Assembly: GCA_015068545.1 (NCBI GenBank)
Contig: SVKH01000069.1
Location: 1 to 8,038 of the forward strand
From: Oscillospiraceae bacterium
GTDB lineage: Bacteria; Bacillota; Clostridia; UBA1381
Direction: 5' to 3'
DNA: 8,038 nt
The notes under the pieces were generated by a model. That model made no database searches, had not been told where the DNA came from, and worked only from the letters and a program-made list of their open reading frames with translations. Both the position numbers and the translations under genes were made by a program. Shown here in pieces: positions 1 to 5,833 of the stretch (positions are counted from its first letter, which is position 1; each line of letters begins with the position of its first letter).

Positions 1-183
1 TGTGTCATTAACAATAGTGTTTGCGGTTCCGTTAGTTCCGCAGATTTTTGATGTTATGGAATGTGATTCAAAATCATCGAAAAAAACTGCTGTCCTAGCT
101 GCAGAAACCTGTGTGGGTACTACTGCACTTGCCGAAAGCAAGGCTATTGACAATAGATTAGAAATTATCTTTTTAAGTTTCAT
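1..183 (-). CDS. N-terminal part of a secreted protein, runs off the left edge
   Basis: Only the first 61 codons are in the window; the stop lies beyond base 1. The protein starts MKLKKIISNLLSIALLSAS, a classical Sec signal peptide: two or three lysines, a hydrophobic core at about residues 6-22, and a likely signal peptidase I site after VSA at residue 28. The mature part begins ARTAVFFDDFESHSITSK. An early F-x-D-D-F-E-S stretch is common at the start of secreted carbohydrate-active or LamG-like proteins, but that reading is inference and 33 mature residues cannot settle it. The start is well supported: a near-perfect AAGGAGG site lies a few bases before the ATG, and a promoter is found at 221-249. 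It is divergent from everything to its right and is not part of the rsfS operon. No function is assigned. Confidence 0.82.
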   Translation of the reverse strand, partial: MKLKKIISNLLSIALLSASAVVPTQVSAARTAVFFDDFESHSITSKICGTNGTANTIVNDT

Positions 184-220
184 ATTTACCTCCTTGGAAT
201 TTTCGTTAAATTATATGATA

Positions 221-249
221 ATTATACATTGCAAAAGTAATGGATGCAA
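221..249 (-). promoter_or_regulatory. Promoter of the left-edge secreted protein
   Basis: Read on the minus strand, TTGCAT (249-244) and TATAAT (226-221) are separated by exactly 17 bases. This predicts a start near 214 and a leader of about 31 nt carrying the AAGGAGG site. A second TATAAT-like hexamer at 215-210 has no good -35 box. An imperfect 17-bp dyad at 276-292 (GGA..CG/CG..TCC) lies upstream and could be an operator, but this is weak. Confidence 0.6.
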
Positions 250-305
250 TACCCTATTTTATTCACTGGCTGTAGGGAATCGCTACGTATCCGTTTATTT
301 TGTTC

Positions 306-332
306 TTGAATATTCGGCTTGTGTGTTATAAT
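306..332 (+). promoter_or_regulatory. Strong extended -10 promoter of the structured RNA
   Basis: TGTTATAAT (324-332) is a perfect extended -10 element (TGn plus TATAAT). TTGAAT at 306-311 gives only a 15-nt spacer, which the extended -10 could compensate for. The predicted start is about 338-340, exactly where the 5' strand of a 15-bp closing stem begins. That coincidence is the best argument for both promoter and RNA. A second extended -10 (TGATATAAT, 368-376) lies inside the RNA and may be fortuitous. Confidence 0.6.
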
Positions 333-337
333 ATGAC

Positions 338-543
338 TACCACACCTTTTTTATTAAAAACACATTCTGATATAATTTACTCAGGTAAGAACGTACATTC
401 TTGTAAAAAGCGTACACTCTTGTTTCGTCGTTCTCTTATCTGAGTAAGATGTGAAATGAAAAAAGTGTGTGGTAACCTTTTTGAAACAGAGTCCCTGCGT
501 TTTTTTATGCGTGGCTCTGCTTTCTGGTGGACCACGCATTTTT
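338..543 (+). ncRNA. Candidate structured small RNA with 6S-like topology
   Basis: The closing stem pairs 338-346 with 465-474 (one bulged U) and continues as U6/A6 (347-352 with 459-464), 15 bp in all. Inside it, CACAT (361-365) pairs with ATGTG (449-453). After an 11-nt loop on the 5' side only, TTACTCAGGTAAG (377-389) pairs with 435-447 (one G-U), and AACG (390-393) with CGTT (429-432). The apical part carries two near-identical 13-base repeats (392-404 and 411-423). The closed core is 137 nt. A terminator-like hairpin ending in U5 at 539-543 would make the whole transcript about 205 nt. Stem, internal bubble and long apical stem at this size recall Firmicute 6S RNA, but I recognise no diagnostic 6S sequence. 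It could equally be a trans-acting sRNA of unknown class. There is no coding sequence in it. Confidence 0.5.
507..543 (+). terminator. Probable terminator of the small RNA
   Basis: ATGCGTGG (507-514) pairs perfectly with CCACGCAT (532-539), followed by a U5 run (539-543). The 17-nt loop is long for a terminator. The left arm is also claimed by an alternative hairpin (487-519). Confidence 0.5.
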
Positions 544-549
544 GTATAA

Positions 550-582
550 AAAAACTCTCAGAAATTGATCTGAGAGTTTTTC
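550..582 (+). terminator. Intrinsic terminator, possibly bidirectional
   Basis: A perfect 13-bp stem, AAAAACTCTCAGA (550-562) with 569-581, has a 6-nt loop and ends in U5. The leading A-run would also give a U-run on the other strand. It lies 6 bases after the first terminator of the small RNA and acts as a back-up stop. Confidence 0.75.
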
Positions 583-624
583 TGTACTGTTTTCGTTTTT
601 ATTATCACTTTTCTATTACAATAC

Positions 625-649
625 AAAAAAGCGACTTTGGTCGCTTTTT
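625..649 (+). terminator. Intrinsic terminator, possibly bidirectional
   Basis: AAAAAGCGAC (626-635) and GTCGCTTTTT (640-649) form a 10-bp stem with a TTTG loop and a terminal U-run. It is the third stop signal in 110 bases and separates the small RNA from the rsfS-leuS operon. The short ORF that crosses this region (456-671) is therefore very unlikely to be real. Confidence 0.75.
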
Positions 650-715
650 GCTATTTATAGAAATTATGTAGTGATATGTTTGGTCTTATCTGCAGGTAAT
701 ATATAGAACATTCTG

Positions 716-744
716 TTTAGAGCCTTTTACGAACGTAATATAAT
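716..744 (+). promoter_or_regulatory. Possible distal promoter of the rsfS-leuS operon
   Basis: TTTAGA (716-721) and TATAAT (739-744) are 17 bases apart, predicting a start near 751. The -35 box matches only 4 of 6 consensus bases. A near-palindrome, TTATCTGCAGGTAA (686-699), lies just upstream, and two TGTGAC hexamers (761-766, 772-777) just downstream. Neither is recognised as a known operator. Confidence 0.3.
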
Positions 745-825
745 AGTACAGCAAATTTTATGTGACGGCATTGTGACAATAATTTTTAACAAAATCCAAA
801 AACTGAAAATATTTCAAATATTCTA

Positions 826-854
826 TGGACATTTTGAAAAAATTGTAGTAAAAT
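826..854 (+). promoter_or_regulatory. Proximal promoter of the rsfS-leuS operon
   Basis: TGGACA (826-831) and TAAAAT (849-854) are 17 bases apart, giving a start near 861 and a leader of about 34 nt. It is the closest sigma-A-type promoter to the rsfS start. An overlapping TATAAC (854-859) is a less well spaced alternative. Confidence 0.5.
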
Positions 855-894
855 ATAACTTGGATTATTATAATTGGAAAGGATTTACCAACGA

Positions 895-1233
895 ATGGAT
901 AGATTGAAGGTAATAGTAAAGGCGCTGGACGATAAAAGAGCTAGCGGAATAGATGTTTTGGATATATCCAAGCTGTCCTCATTGAGTAACTATTTCGTTA
1001 TTTGCACATGTAACTCAGGCGTGCAGGTAAGAGCTGCTGCCGATGAGGTAGAGGAAAAAATGAAGGAGTTGGGCGAGCCACCTCTTCATACTGAGGGATA
1101 TCGACATGGCAATTGGATACTTTTGGACTTTGACGACATCATCGTTCATGTAATGGAACGTGAAACCAGAGAGTTTTACGGTCTGGAGCATTTATGGGAT
1201 GATGCGGATAAAATAGAAATTGAGATTGAGTAA
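895..1233 (+). CDS. rsfS: Ribosomal silencing factor RsfS
   Basis: RsfS (RsfA, DUF143/Iojap family) binds ribosomal protein uL14 on the 50S subunit and blocks joining with the 30S subunit, lowering translation when nutrients are short. The 112-residue product has the usual length and signature blocks: DVLDISKLSSLSNYFVIC at about 20-37, SGVQVRAAADEVEEKM at 41-56, P-LHTEG at 63-68, GNWILLDFDDIIVHV at 72-86, and REFYGLEHLWDDA at 92-104. I chose the ATG at 895 over an in-frame TTG at 874: AAAGGA (878-883) is correctly placed for 895 and lies inside any longer version, and residue 1 then matches family starts. leuS follows after 15 bases, so the two are co-transcribed. In many Firmicutes nadD and yqeK precede rsfS; here they are absent and the operon starts at rsfS. 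Confidence 0.95.
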   Translation: MDRLKVIVKALDDKRASGIDVLDISKLSSLSNYFVICTCNSGVQVRAAADEVEEKMKELGEPPLHTEGYRHGNWILLDFDDIIVHVMERETREFYGLEHLWDDADKIEIEIE

Positions 1234-1248
1234 GAAGGGAGAAGAAAA

Positions 1249-3660
1249 ATGGCAACTTACGATTATAAAAATATCGAAAAAAAGTGGCAGGATAAATGGG
1301 AGGAGGCAGGCTGTTTCCATGCGGTAAACGGCAGCGACAAGGAGCCTTTTTATGCTCTTATAGAGTTCCCTTATCCATCAGGACAAGGCCTTCATGTAGG
1401 TCACCCAAGAAGCTACACAGCTCTTGATATTGTTTCAAGAAAAAGAAGAATGCAAGGGTACAATGTACTTTATCCGATAGGTTGGGATGCATTTGGTCTT
1501 CCTACCGAGAACTTTGCTATTCAGAACAAAGTTCATCCAAAGATTGTTACCGAAAAGAACGTGGCAAACTTTACACGTCAGCTTAAAATGCTGGGATTTT
1601 CATTTGACTGGTCAAGAGAGGTAAATACTACCGATCCTGCGTACTATAAGTGGACACAGTGGATATTCCTTCAGCTCTTCAAAAAGGGACTTGCGTACAA
1701 GCAGGAAATGCCTATTAACTGGTGTACCGGCTGTAAGGTAGGACTTTCTAATGAAGAGGTTGTAAACGGTGTTTGTGAGCGTTGTGGTAGCGAAGTTGTG
1801 CAAAAGAGAAAGAGCCAATGGATGCTGAAAATCACCGAGTATGCTCAAAGACTTATAGATGACCTTGACGAAGTAGACTACATCGAGAGAGTAAAGACTC
1901 AGCAAAGAAACTGGATTGGCAGAAGTGAAGGTGCAGAGGTTACCTTCAAGCTGACATCCGGAGATGAAATGGTAGTGTATACTACACGTTGCGATACTTT
2001 GTTTGGCGCTACTTATGTGGTGCTTTCGCCGGAGCATGGTCTGGTTACAAAGCTGCTTCCTACATTGGAAAATAAGGAAGAAGTTCAAAACTATATAAAT
2101 GAGGCCGCGAAGAAGTCTGAGTTTGAAAGAACTGAGCTTGCAAAGGATAAGACAGGTGCAAGACTTGTAGGAGTAAATGCCATAAATCCAGTGACAGGTA
2201 AGGAGATACCTGTGTTTATTTCCGATTATGTACTGGTTACTTACGGAACAGGCGCTATCATGGCAGTCCCTGCACACGACAGCCGTGACTGGGATTTTGC
2301 AAAGAAATTTAATCTACCTATTATCGAGGTTGTTGGTGGCGGTAAGGACGTTCAGGAGGAAGCCTTCACCGATGTTGCCACAGGTACTTTGGTAAATTCC
2401 GGATTCCTTGATGGTCTTTCGGTTTCCGATGCGATAGAGACCATGATAAAGTATCTGGAAGAAAAGGGCATAGGAAAGAGAAAGGTAAACTTTAAGCTTC
2501 GTGACTGGGTATTCTCAAGACAGAGATATTGGGGCGAGCCTATTCCTCTTGTATATTGTGAAAAGTGCGGTTGGGTGCCGGTTCCGGAGAGTGAACTGCC
2601 ACTTGAGCTACCGGAAATTGATACATTCGAACCGGGTGAAAATGGCGAATCTCCTCTAGCAAAGGCGACAGACTGGATAAATACAACTTGTCCTTGCTGT
2701 GGTGCTCCTGCAAAGAGAGAAACAGACACTATGCCACAATGGGCAGGCTCCAGCTGGTACTTCCTGCGCTATATGGATCCGCATAATGACGATGCATTAG
2801 CATCAAAAGAAGCTCTTGAATACTGGTCTCCGGTAGATTGGTACAACGGAGGTATGGAGCATACTACACTTCACCTTCTTTACTCACGTTTTTGGCATAA
2901 GTTCCTTTACGATATCGGTGTAGTTCCTACCAAGGAGCCATATCAAAAGAGAACTTCCCACGGTATGATTCTGGGTGAAAACGGCGAGAAGATGTCAAAA
3001 TCCAGAGGTAACGTGGTAAATCCTGACGAAGTTGTGGATAAGTATGGTGCAGATGCGGTAAGAACTTTTGAAATGTTTATAGGTGCCTTTGACCAGTCAA
3101 CTCCTTGGTCGGATAAGGGACTAAAAGGTTGTTACAAATTCTTGGAAAGAGTATGGAATCTGCAGGATAGCGTGACAGAGGATGAAAATTTAAGCCCAGA
3201 GCTTGAAAAGAACATCCACAAAACCATCAAAAAAGTAACAGAAGACTTCGAGGCTATGAAGTTCAACACAGCTATTGCCCAAATGATGTCGCTTGTAAAT
3301 GATTTCTATAAGGCGGACAAAATCACAAAGGGCGATTACAGAATCCTGATTACACTTTTGAATCCGGTTGCACCTCATATCACAGAAGAGCTTTGGGAGA
3401 AGTTTGGTTGTGGCGGATTCTTGTCACTTACAATGTGGCCAAGCTATGACGAGGCAAAGACTGTGGATGATGAAATAGAGATAGTTGTGCAGATCAATGG
3501 TAAGATAAAGGATAAAATTCTGGTACCTGCTGATATGGCAAGGGAAGATGTGGAAAAGGCTGCTATGGAAGCGGAAAAAGCAAAGGAAGCAATGGAAGGA
3601 AAATCTATTGTTAAGGTTATCTGCGTGCCGGGCAAGCTGGTAAACATCGTTGTAAAATAA
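1249..3660 (+). CDS. leuS: Leucyl-tRNA synthetase
   Basis: Charges tRNA-Leu with leucine in the cytoplasm, using ATP, and hydrolyses mischarged products. At 803 residues it has the normal length of a bacterial class I LeuRS. The HIGH motif is HVGH at 49-52 and the KMSKS motif is intact at 581-585. The CP1 editing domain shows TTRCDTLFG at 245-253, with C248 where many LeuRS have proline, and the GTGAIMAVPAHDSRDWDFA block with D344, corresponding to the essential editing aspartate of the E. coli enzyme. Two CxxC...CxxC zinc-ribbon-like clusters flank it (WCTGC...CERC and CEKC...CPCC). The C-terminus has the anticodon-binding helices and a small terminal domain ending PGKLVNIVVK. The start has AAGGGAG at 1235-1241, 7 bases before the ATG. 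It is translated with rsfS and followed by a terminator at 3670-3736. I see no T-box leader. Confidence 0.98.
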   Translation: MATYDYKNIEKKWQDKWEEAGCFHAVNGSDKEPFYALIEFPYPSGQGLHVGHPRSYTALDIVSRKRRMQGYNVLYPIGWDAFGLPTENFAIQNKVHPKIVTEKNVANFTRQLKMLGFSFDWSREVNTTDPAYYKWTQWIFLQLFKKGLAYKQEMPINWCTGCKVGLSNEEVVNGVCERCGSEVVQKRKSQWMLKITEYAQRLIDDLDEVDYIERVKTQQRNWIGRSEGAEVTFKLTSGDEMVVYTTRCDTLFGATYVVLSPEHGLVTKLLPTLENKEEVQNYINEAAKKSEFERTELAKDKTGARLVGVNAINPVTGKEIPVFISDYVLVTYGTGAIMAVPAHDSRDWDFAKKFNLPIIEVVGGGKDVQEEAFTDVATGTLVNSGFLDGLSVSDAIETMIKYLEEKGIGKRKVNFKLRDWVFSRQRYWGEPIPLVYCEKCGWVPVPESELPLELPEIDTFEPGENGESPLAKATDWINTTCPCCGAPAKRETDTMPQWAGSSWYFLRYMDPHNDDALASKEALEYWSPVDWYNGGMEHTTLHLLYSRFWHKFLYDIGVVPTKEPYQKRTSHGMILGENGEKMSKSRGNVVNPDEVVDKYGADAVRTFEMFIGAFDQSTPWSDKGLKGCYKFLERVWNLQDSVTEDENLSPELEKNIHKTIKKVTEDFEAMKFNTAIAQMMSLVNDFYKADKITKGDYRILITLLNPVAPHITEELWEKFGCGGFLSLTMWPSYDEAKTVDDEIEIVVQINGKIKDKILVPADMAREDVEKAAMEAEKAKEAMEGKSIVKVICVPGKLVNIVVK

Positions 3661-3669
3661 AATTTATAA

Positions 3670-3736
3670 TGTAGGGGTGGATGCCTATATCCGGTCTGTA
3701 AAAGGATTTGATGTGGACTGAACCCCTGTATTTTTT
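3670..3736 (+). terminator. Terminator of the rsfS-leuS operon, unusually large loop
   Basis: TGTAGGGGT (3670-3678) pairs with ACCCCTGTA (3722-3730), with four G-C pairs and two G-U pairs, followed by U6 (3731-3736). The 43-nt loop is large and contains a small hairpin, GGAT/ATCC (3679-3692). It begins 9 bases after the leuS stop. A TATAAT at 3665-3670 with a poor -35 (TAAACA, 3641-3646) could be a promoter for htpG running through this hairpin. Confidence 0.55.
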
Positions 3737-3754
3737 GGAAAAGAGGTTATATAA

Positions 3755-5596
3755 ATGGCAAAAGGTAATATTTCGGTAAATTCGGAGAATATTTTTCCGG
3801 TTATAAAAAAGTGGCTATATTCTGATAAAGATATTTTTTTGCGTGAGCTAGTGTCAAATGCCTGCGATGCAATCACAAAGCTTAAAAAGCTTTCCGGAAT
3901 TGGAGAGGCAAGTGTACCGGCAGATGAAAAGTACAGAATTGATGTAATAATAGATAAGGAAAATAAAAAGCTGATAATTGCCGATAACGGAATAGGCATG
4001 ACCAAGGAAGAGGTAGAAAAATACATCACCGACATAGCTTTTTCGGGGGCTACTGATTTTTTGGAAAAGTTTAAGGATGAAAGCGATAAGGATGCCCAAA
4101 TAATAGGTCACTTCGGCTTAGGATTTTACTCTGCGTTTATGCCAAGTGAAAGGGTAGAGATAGAAACCCTTTCATACAAAGCCGGCGAAAGTGGCGTAAA
4201 GTGGAGCTGTGACGGTGGCATGACCTACGATATTGAAGTATTTGACAAGGCAAGCCGTGGAACAAGGATAATTCTCACAATAGCGGAGGATTCAAAGGAA
4301 TTTTTGGAGGAATATACTGTAAGAAGCGTGCTATCTAAGTACTGTGCGTTTATCCCTGTCGAGATTTACCTGACGGTAGAAGGTGAAGAAGAGAAAAAGG
4401 ATGATAATGGAAATGTTATTCCTAAGATGCCGATAAATGACACAACACCGCTATGGATGAAAGCTCCAAAGGACTGTACCGAGGAAGAATACAGGGCATT
4501 TTACAAAAAGGTATTTTTGGACTTTAATGAGCCGCTTTTCTGGATTCACCTTAACGTAGATTTCCCATTTAACCTAAAGGGAATACTGTATTTTCCTAAA
4601 GCTAATCACGAGTATGCGTCCATCGAAGGACAGATTAAGCTGTTTAATAATCAGGTGTTCGTTGCCGATAACGTAAAAGAGGTTATTCCGGAATTTTTGA
4701 TGCTTTTAAAGGGCGTGATAGATTGTCCGGATTTGCCGCTTAATGTATCTCGAAGCTTCCTGCAAAATGACGGATATGTGAAGAAAATTTCCAGTCACAT
4801 CACAAAGAAGGTAGCGGATAAGCTTAAGGAGATTTATACCAAGGAACGTGAGGAATACAATAAGTACTGGGACGATATAAATGTGTTCATTAAGTACGGA
4901 TGTATGCGTGACGAAAAGTTCTATGACAAGATAAAGGACTACATCATCTACAAGGATTTAGACGGCAAGTACCTTACTTTGCCGGAGTACCTTGATGGCA
5001 AGGAAAACAAAGATGTTTACTATGTTTCGGACGAAAATATGCAGTCCCAGTATATCAATATGTTCCGCGAAAACGGAATGAATGCGGTGATTTTGCCTGC
5101 CATGATGGATACGCACTTTATCTCCTTTGTAGAGATGAAGGAAGATGGTACAAAGTTCAGGAGAATAGACTCCGCTGTGGATGAAAACTTCAAGACAGAT
5201 GAGAGTATTTCGGAACAGGACAAGGAAGAAATCGTGAAGATTTTTGCTGATGCTTTGGGTGATGAAACATTAAAGATAGAGGTACAGTCGCTTAAAAAGG
5301 CAGATACCTCAGCAGTTATACTTCTTTCGGAGGAATCCCGCAGAATGCAGGAGATGTACCGTTCCTACGGACAGCAGTTTGCCGGAATGAGCGATATGTT
5401 CCGTGATGAGTTCACCTTTGTGCTGAACAGCAATAATCCACTCATAAAGAAGCTTTCGGATATTGATGGGGAAGATCGTAAGATGCTTTGCGAGCATATC
5501 TATGACCTTGCAATGCTATCCCACAAGCCTCTTTCTCCGGAGCAGATGACAAAGTTCATCGAGAGAAGTAATCAGTTGATGTCAAAAATTATATAA
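3755..5596 (+). CDS. htpG: Molecular chaperone HtpG (bacterial Hsp90)
   Basis: ATP-dependent cytosolic chaperone, working as a homodimer in late folding of client proteins and in stress. The 613 residues match the family length. The N-terminal GHKL ATPase domain shows ELVSNACDA with catalytic E31, N35 and D38, DNGIGM at 77-82, and GHFGLGFYSAFM at 118-129. The middle domain contains PLNVSRSFLQND with R333, the conserved arginine that reaches the gamma-phosphate. The C-terminal dimerisation domain is present (HKPLSPEQMTKFIERSNQL). The usual IAKSGT of the lid region reads IAFSGATDF here, a variant I associate with clostridial HtpG. AGAGG at 3742-3746 lies 8 bases before the ATG. No CIRCE operator precedes it, which argues against HrcA control. 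No strong promoter is visible after the leuS terminator, so expression may rely on read-through or a weak promoter at 3641-3670. Confidence 0.98.
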   Translation: MAKGNISVNSENIFPVIKKWLYSDKDIFLRELVSNACDAITKLKKLSGIGEASVPADEKYRIDVIIDKENKKLIIADNGIGMTKEEVEKYITDIAFSGATDFLEKFKDESDKDAQIIGHFGLGFYSAFMPSERVEIETLSYKAGESGVKWSCDGGMTYDIEVFDKASRGTRIILTIAEDSKEFLEEYTVRSVLSKYCAFIPVEIYLTVEGEEEKKDDNGNVIPKMPINDTTPLWMKAPKDCTEEEYRAFYKKVFLDFNEPLFWIHLNVDFPFNLKGILYFPKANHEYASIEGQIKLFNNQVFVADNVKEVIPEFLMLLKGVIDCPDLPLNVSRSFLQNDGYVKKISSHITKKVADKLKEIYTKEREEYNKYWDDINVFIKYGCMRDEKFYDKIKDYIIYKDLDGKYLTLPEYLDGKENKDVYYVSDENMQSQYINMFRENGMNAVILPAMMDTHFISFVEMKEDGTKFRRIDSAVDENFKTDESISEQDKEEIVKIFADALGDETLKIEVQSLKKADTSAVILLSEESRRMQEMYRSYGQQFAGMSDMFRDEFTFVLNSNNPLIKKLSDIDGEDRKMLCEHIYDLAMLSHKPLSPEQMTKFIERSNQLMSKII

Positions 5597-5609
5597 CGTT
5601 TCGGGGGTT

Positions 5610-5706
5610 AAAATTGGCCATAATCGGCTCAAGTCACCACTAGGCGTACACGCGTACGCCGTCGGAAAAACCTACGGTTGACTTTCACTGATTCTAGCCA
5701 ATTTTT
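5610..5706. repeat. 97-nt imperfect palindrome after htpG
   Basis: The outer arms AAAATTGGC (5610-5618) and GCCAATTTT (5697-5705) are perfectly complementary. Inside, ATCGG (5623-5627) pairs with CTGAT (5688-5692). AAGTCACC (5631-5638) pairs with 5676-5684, with one bulge. The centre holds GGCGTAC (5643-5649) with GTACGCC (5654-5660), whose loop is ACGC. The element is richer in G+C than the surrounding spacer. It could be a palindromic repeat or MITE-like element, a structured RNA, or an elaborate htpG terminator, since the outer right arm ends in U5. Strand and function are unknown. Confidence 0.5.
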
Positions 5707-5732
5707 CCTACCTCGAGGAGTGCTAAGGCAAT

Positions 5733-5771
5733 AAAAAATCAGGTATTTCGATGTGAAATGCCTGATTTTTT
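5733..5771. terminator. Bidirectional terminator between the convergent htpG and secreted-repeat genes
   Basis: A 17-bp stem (5733-5749 with 5755-5771, one G-U) has a 5-nt loop. AAAAAATCAGG on one side and CCTGATTTTTT on the other give a U6 run in both directions. It is placed to stop htpG transcription from the left and the minus-strand gene from the right. Between it and the stop codon at 5834 only a weak GCCTT/AAGGC hairpin (5790-5806) is seen. Confidence 0.85.
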
Positions 5772-5833
5772 GTGATTTTTCTTAGAGTTGCCTTTAGAAT
5801 GAAGGCTTACTGTAAAAGTGGCCATGATATACT

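Noticed and set aside
520..545. T-box-like sequence (GGTGGACCACGC resembles GGUGGNACCGCG) upstream of an operon containing leuS
   Set aside because: The segment is the arm of a hairpin followed directly by its U-run, without the separate antiterminator/terminator order of a T-box. No stem I landmarks were found, and leuS lies 700 bases away behind two more terminators and new promoters.
456..671. 71-codon plus-strand reading frame starting MKKVCGNLF
   Set aside because: No ribosome binding site; it runs through three hairpin terminators and the closing stem of the structured RNA; aromatic-rich translation of T-runs; no family resemblance.
874..894. Upstream TTG start of rsfS giving 7 extra residues
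   Set aside because: It has no ribosome binding site of its own and it overlaps the AAAGGA that serves the ATG at 895.
1612..2277. 221-codon minus-strand frame inside leuS, and smaller minus-strand frames inside leuS and htpG
   Set aside because: They lie fully inside strongly conserved genes, have no ribosome binding sites, and translate to low-complexity, cysteine- and serine-rich sequence typical of antisense frames.
5610..5706. Integron attC site or insertion sequence end
   Set aside because: The RYYYAAC and GTTRRRY core boxes are missing from the ends, no cassette gene or integrase is near, and no transposase fragment is seen.
5718..5726. GAGTGCTAA, the right half of a CIRCE (HrcA) operator near htpG
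   Set aside because: The matching left half TTAGCACTC is absent 9 bases upstream, and it lies after htpG rather than before it. A chance half-site.
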